A stretch of DNA of 64,000 nt from Aulostomus chinensis (lineage: Eukaryota > Chordata > Actinopteri > Syngnathiformes > Aulostomidae). The DNA is taken from assembly GCA_037954235.1 (NCBI GenBank), contig JBBMOA010000020.1:23618677-23682676 (forward strand), read 5' to 3'. Below the pieces are notes generated by a model that was not told where the DNA came from, searched no databases, and worked only from the letters and a program-made list of their open reading frames with translations. This document shows positions 60,346 through 64,000 of the stretch, piece after piece. The translations under genes and the position numbers were made by a program. Each line of letters opens with the position of its first letter. Position 1 is the stretch's first letter.

Positions 60346-61899
60346 CAACAGGACGTCCTTGTCCTAGTTGATCAGTTAGATCAACTCAGATGTGGTCAGC
60401 ACCTCCTTCAGAGCTCGGGGATGTGTGACTGTGAGGACTGAGAGGTTACCATGGCGAGGAGGCGGCCATGTTGCCTGAACATGTTTTAACTGGACTCCAT
60501 CCAGTCAGATCTTTGATGAGAGCGCCATGTAGTGGTGACAGGAAGTAAACCTGATGTAACAAATGTTCTCTAAATGTGATGTAAAATGACATTGTATATG
60601 TTTAGTGTCTATTCTGTTGCGCCTCCTAGTGGATGCAGAGCAGCATTAGTCTGCTCCTTCATGCAAAACCCAGGTATGATCAGGTGTGACCTCCCTCCTC
60701 TCTGTAGAACACACACACACACACACCCGCACACTGTGACATCAGTGTGCGTGTGTGTGTGTCAGGGTTTGCTAATCCCTTGTTTAACACCATTTTCACT
60801 GGAAGACATCAAAATTATCCCCCAGCGCTACAATACTGCAGTAGTCCAGTTAACACAGTAGTACTCAGAGTACCAGTGTGTTCAGACAGTCATCATCTCA
60901 TCCGCTCTGATTGGCCGAGCCACTCACGCTCTCTCTCTTATGTAACAGCCCATCACTGACTTCAGGTGCATTATGGGACATGAGGAGGTGACCGTGGTTG
61001 TTTAGGAGCAAACATCAGTCTGAGCCAGTTTAATCCCCGTCGCCAAGGCAACGACCAAACTCTCACACAAAGACAGACACACACGCACACACATAGTGGA
61101 TTGATTTAGCCCGTACACTAAAAAAAAAAAAAAAAATCAACTCTGGCCCCGCCCCCTGGTTATGATGTCATTGGAGGGACAGAGTGGAAGGGGAGAATAA
61201 AAATAAGGAATCAAGAGGGAAAATAAAGGATGGATAAGAAGAGGGAACAAAGAGGAGTGACAAAGGTGGGGAGGAGGGGGGTAGCATAATCTGGGGCACT
61301 GGGGACCATGTGGTCGTCACTATGACAACCAGCTCCAGCAATGATTTACTGCTGCAGGGTGAGAGGTGACCAGCAGGGGGAGACACACATTTCATGATAA
61401 AAATGTATGTTGTTATGACGTAAATCCAACGCTACTTGTTACATTTAGCCTCAGTTCGAATTCATACATTGAAATCATAAAAAAAAGTTAAACAAATCCT
61501 GAACAGAATAAATCAGTGCGGATGGAGTCAAGACATGATGATGTCACACATTCAGCAGAATAAATTAACAGAAATGATAAAGGATGTTTTGCTGTCAGGG
61601 CTCAGGGACACAGACCGTCTCTGTCGCCCTCAAGTGGACAAACAGAGGAACAACTGGATATAGAGGATAGCTAGATAGCGAGATAAATAGATTTCAGCCT
61701 GAATCCTCCACTGATTCAAAACCATCAAACCCCTTTAAATACCAGAAATCTGATCTTTATTGACAGAAAAATCCAAATAAAGCACATAAACACCCAATGA
61801 TACAAAATCCCATCTCACAACATCCAAATGAGGCTCAACCAAGCTACAGCTGAACAACGATGACATGACAAATAATCTGCTGAGCCTTCAACTCCCCTC

Positions 61900-62100
61900 T
61901 CTTTCAGGCTCTATGCTAAGCTGTGGTAATTTAGCTCAAAACTAGGTATACATTCAATGGCTGTCCCAAGTCTTAATGCTAAGCTAGGCTAACAGGTTCT
62001 GCGCTTCAGGTTTTGTACTTAACTAGCCTAACAGTTTCCAACATGGAAAGGTTGTGCTAAGCTAGGCTAGCAGTTCCCCCCCCCTTGCTTCCAGTCTTTG
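61900..62100. repeat. Third GCTAAGCTAGGCTA tandem array (short)
   Basis: Three to four diverged units of the family described at 40660 and 56010. Confidence 0.6.
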
Positions 62101-62828
62101 TTCTCCTCTAGGCTTCGGTGTACATCTTCGGAGCGTTGTCATCACTGAATGAGTTTCAGTGCATCAAACTGTTCAAACAGTTATTCGCCTTTTGGGCGCC
62201 AGACAGAAATCTCCACTGAAAATATGTAGAAGTGACAAGCCGAAGAAGAACGGGTGGAGACTGGATCAAGGCATCAGGTTTTAACAGAGGGGGGCATTGT
62301 AAACAGACAAAGTGCTGTTTTGGGAGGGTGTCATGGCAGCGAGGCATCAAGGTCCCGCCAAAACTTTCCCTTCAAACTGCCTGCAGATAAACCTTTTTTG
62401 TGAAGGCAGCATCGATGTAGCCTCCATGTTGCCAGCTAACGGCTATCTGAGCAACTTGAAACATGAATGCGTTCAAAGTTTCAGGGGCTTTCTGTCACAC
62501 ATATTTGTGAAAAGTTTCTGAAAAATAAAGAAACCTGTGACTGTGGCAAACAAAAAACTGATAAGTTTGCAAAGGCAGTTAGCCAACAATAGTGGGCTAG
62601 CTGACATTAGCTCTGCACATTAAAGTCACGAAACGCAAACGTCACACTGCGGTCGGAGGGATGTATTACGACGTGTGTCGTTGTGGGCCTGATCTGATTG
62701 GCAGTATATTGATTCAGGTGAGGGCAAACAACATGGATGCTGAAACACTCCTGATTCTTCATGTTTTTTTTTCCAAGAAATATTAACATTTTTAAGAAAT
62801 ACTTTTTAAAAACGAAGAAAAATTATAC

Positions 62829-63011
62829 CAGTGATTCTCAAAATGTCACCCAGAGACTCCAAGGTGTCCATTGTTTTGTTTTTTTTACCAGAGGGTCCTC
62901 AGCAAAATAATAATGGTTCATATATATATATTTTTTTAAAAATCTACGAAAGGCTTTGGAAACCCCCCGAGGACCTCTAGGGGACCTTGGACCCCAACTT
63001 GAGAACCCCTG
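62829..63011. mobile_element. hAT-like MITE with imperfect terminal inverted repeats
   Basis: Starts CAGTGATTCTCAAAATG and ends CAACTTGAGAACCCCTG. The reverse complement of the end is CAGGGGTTCTCAAGTTG, so 12 of the first 14 bases pair. Flanks aattatac / ctttatag share TTATA and could be a decayed 8-bp target-site duplication. Internal GGTCCTCAGCAAAATAA is shared with the 10295 copy. Confidence 0.65.
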
Positions 63012-63389
63012 CTTTATAGCACCTTTTCCAGACAGTTCAGAACTTCAAAAGTACATTTCAATACTTAAAGGTACAAAATTTTGTCAGTTTATATCCTGAG
63101 TACTAAAACAGCTCCCGGGTCTCCTGGAGCACATGATCAGTTCGCATCTGGATGTTGGAACTGTGAAAGTTCTGTGTGAAGGCAGGAATCATCAACGGAC
63201 GTCACAGCGGCTGAACATTCCTCCAGACGCACGCCGTCGGTCACGCCTCTCTTCGGCTCCCCATCATGACCATTTCGGGGTCCCTCGCAGACCAGACCCA
63301 CTTCCTGGCTGCAGAGGATGCATCAAGAGGGCATCAGCGAGGTGTTGCAGCTCCCCCTACAGCCTCCACTGAACACTGCAGCCTGGACA

Positions 63390-64000
63390 CTACTTGGTCA
63401 CAGGGATCTGGACCTGTCGTGATGCCACTTCCTGCTCCGTCGCAGTCGTTGGAACATTGATGTTCGGGTCGTCCTCTATCTGATAACACTTGCCCAGGTT
63501 TTTAATGATGTTAAAGTTTGATCGGGCTGTTTCTGCCAAACTGTTCTCCAGAATCCAGCCAGCTGACTCACAGTCCGGATCTCCTAACCGGAGGACGTTC
63601 TCCATGGCTGTCTGTAGGTAGCGGACACCTGTGAGGACCAGCAGCTGGCGGGAGAAGAAGAACAGGATCCAAACACAAACGTGTTAGAAGGTTTCTTTAT
63701 AGTTCACCTCGACTGCCCAGTCATACCTGACAGTAGGTTCGCCCTCACACTCACGAGGGGATGAGTGAGGGGCGGGGCCTAACAACCTAAATCAACATGA
63801 CGGCGTTAAAGGTGAAGGTAAAGGTGCTGCAGTACCTCAAAGAGCCAGATGAGGAGCACGGTGAGTCCGATGGACTGCATGATGCCTGTGTAGTGGTCCA
63901 GCAGCGCCTGACGGCAGCCCCGCCGCCACAGGTTCAGATCTCGGCTCTGCTGGTCGTAGTTGAAGTGGGCGGAGCTGTTGCTGACCTGCTGCTGGATACA
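63390..64000 (-). CDS. prph2: Peripherin-2 (rds)-like tetraspanin, 3' part, cut by the window edge
   Basis: Two exons in transcript order: 64000-63836 (partial) and 63644-63390, phase 0 at the junction. The visible 139 residues cover the end of the large extracellular loop, the fourth membrane segment and the cytoplasmic tail. The loop end has SNSSAHFNYD, an N-glycosylation sequon at the place of the conserved PRPH2 site, and LNLWRRGCRQALLDHY with a loop cysteine. The membrane segment is GLTVLLIWLFELLVLTGVRY and is followed by LQTAMENVLRLGDPDCESAGW. Peripherin-2 shapes the rims of photoreceptor outer-segment discs. The tail (ending RQVQIPVTK) differs from mammalian PRPH2 as I recall it, so this may be a fish prph2 paralog or a prph2-like gene. 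ROM1 fits less well. Confidence 0.85.

Larger units (their letters stand above)
59670..62820. other. Intergenic or 3' flanking region before the peripherin-like gene
   Basis: No exon recognised. Holds the CTCF-like cluster (60331-60640), short CA/TG repeats near 60709-60760, a poly(A) run near 61121, a minus-strand AATAAA at 61756-61761 (possible distal poly(A) signal of the peripherin-like gene) and a GCTAAGCTAGG array (61900-62100). Confidence 0.45.

Overview
The window is vertebrate nuclear DNA, most likely from a ray-finned (teleost) fish. Genes are split into many exons with GT-AG introns. Long CA/TG microsatellites, a roughly 800-bp GATA array and scattered hAT-like and LINE remnants are typical of fish genomes. 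The predicted proteins match vertebrate families throughout. There are no prokaryotic features (operons, Shine-Dalgarno sites, CRISPR arrays). I cannot name the species.

Layout, left to right. (1) 1925-20662, + strand: plekhg3, a Rho-family guanine nucleotide exchange factor with DH and PH domains. I rebuilt it from 18 coding exons that close in frame (about 1422 aa), and there is a second possible promoter and first exon at 5636-5923. (2) 24696-37146, + strand: cep170b, a centrosomal/microtubule protein with an N-terminal FHA domain. Seventeen coding exons give about 1650 aa. One FHA intron (25403-25492) is a minor-spliceosome AT-AC intron. (3) 42207-47495, + strand: a Sec6-family gene of the TNFAIP2/EXOC3L4 type, 13 coding exons, about 633 aa. 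(4) 48080-55228, - strand: ckb, brain-type cytosolic creatine kinase, exactly 381 aa, with a non-coding first exon and a TATA/CCAAT/GC-box promoter. (5) 63390-64000, - strand and cut by the window edge: the last two exons of a peripherin-2 (rds)-like photoreceptor tetraspanin.

The genes do not form one pathway. Human PLEKHG3, CEP170B, TNFAIP2/EXOC3L4 and CKB all lie on chromosome 14q, so their clustering looks like conserved synteny brought closer together. The peripherin gene does not fit that block (human PRPH2 is on chromosome 6) and may be a paralog lost from mammals.

The non-coding DNA carries several degenerate tandem-repeat families that recur at separate places: GCTAAGCTAGGCTAGC-type arrays, GTTAGCCAGGAAT-type arrays and GTTCCC/GAGACCTAGA-type arrays. 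It also carries hAT-like MITEs with TTCTCAAA termini, a LINE reverse-transcriptase fragment, and an unexpected number of strong CTCF-like motifs. All gene models are conceptual splices built by hand from reading frame, splice signals and remembered family similarity. No transcript evidence was available.
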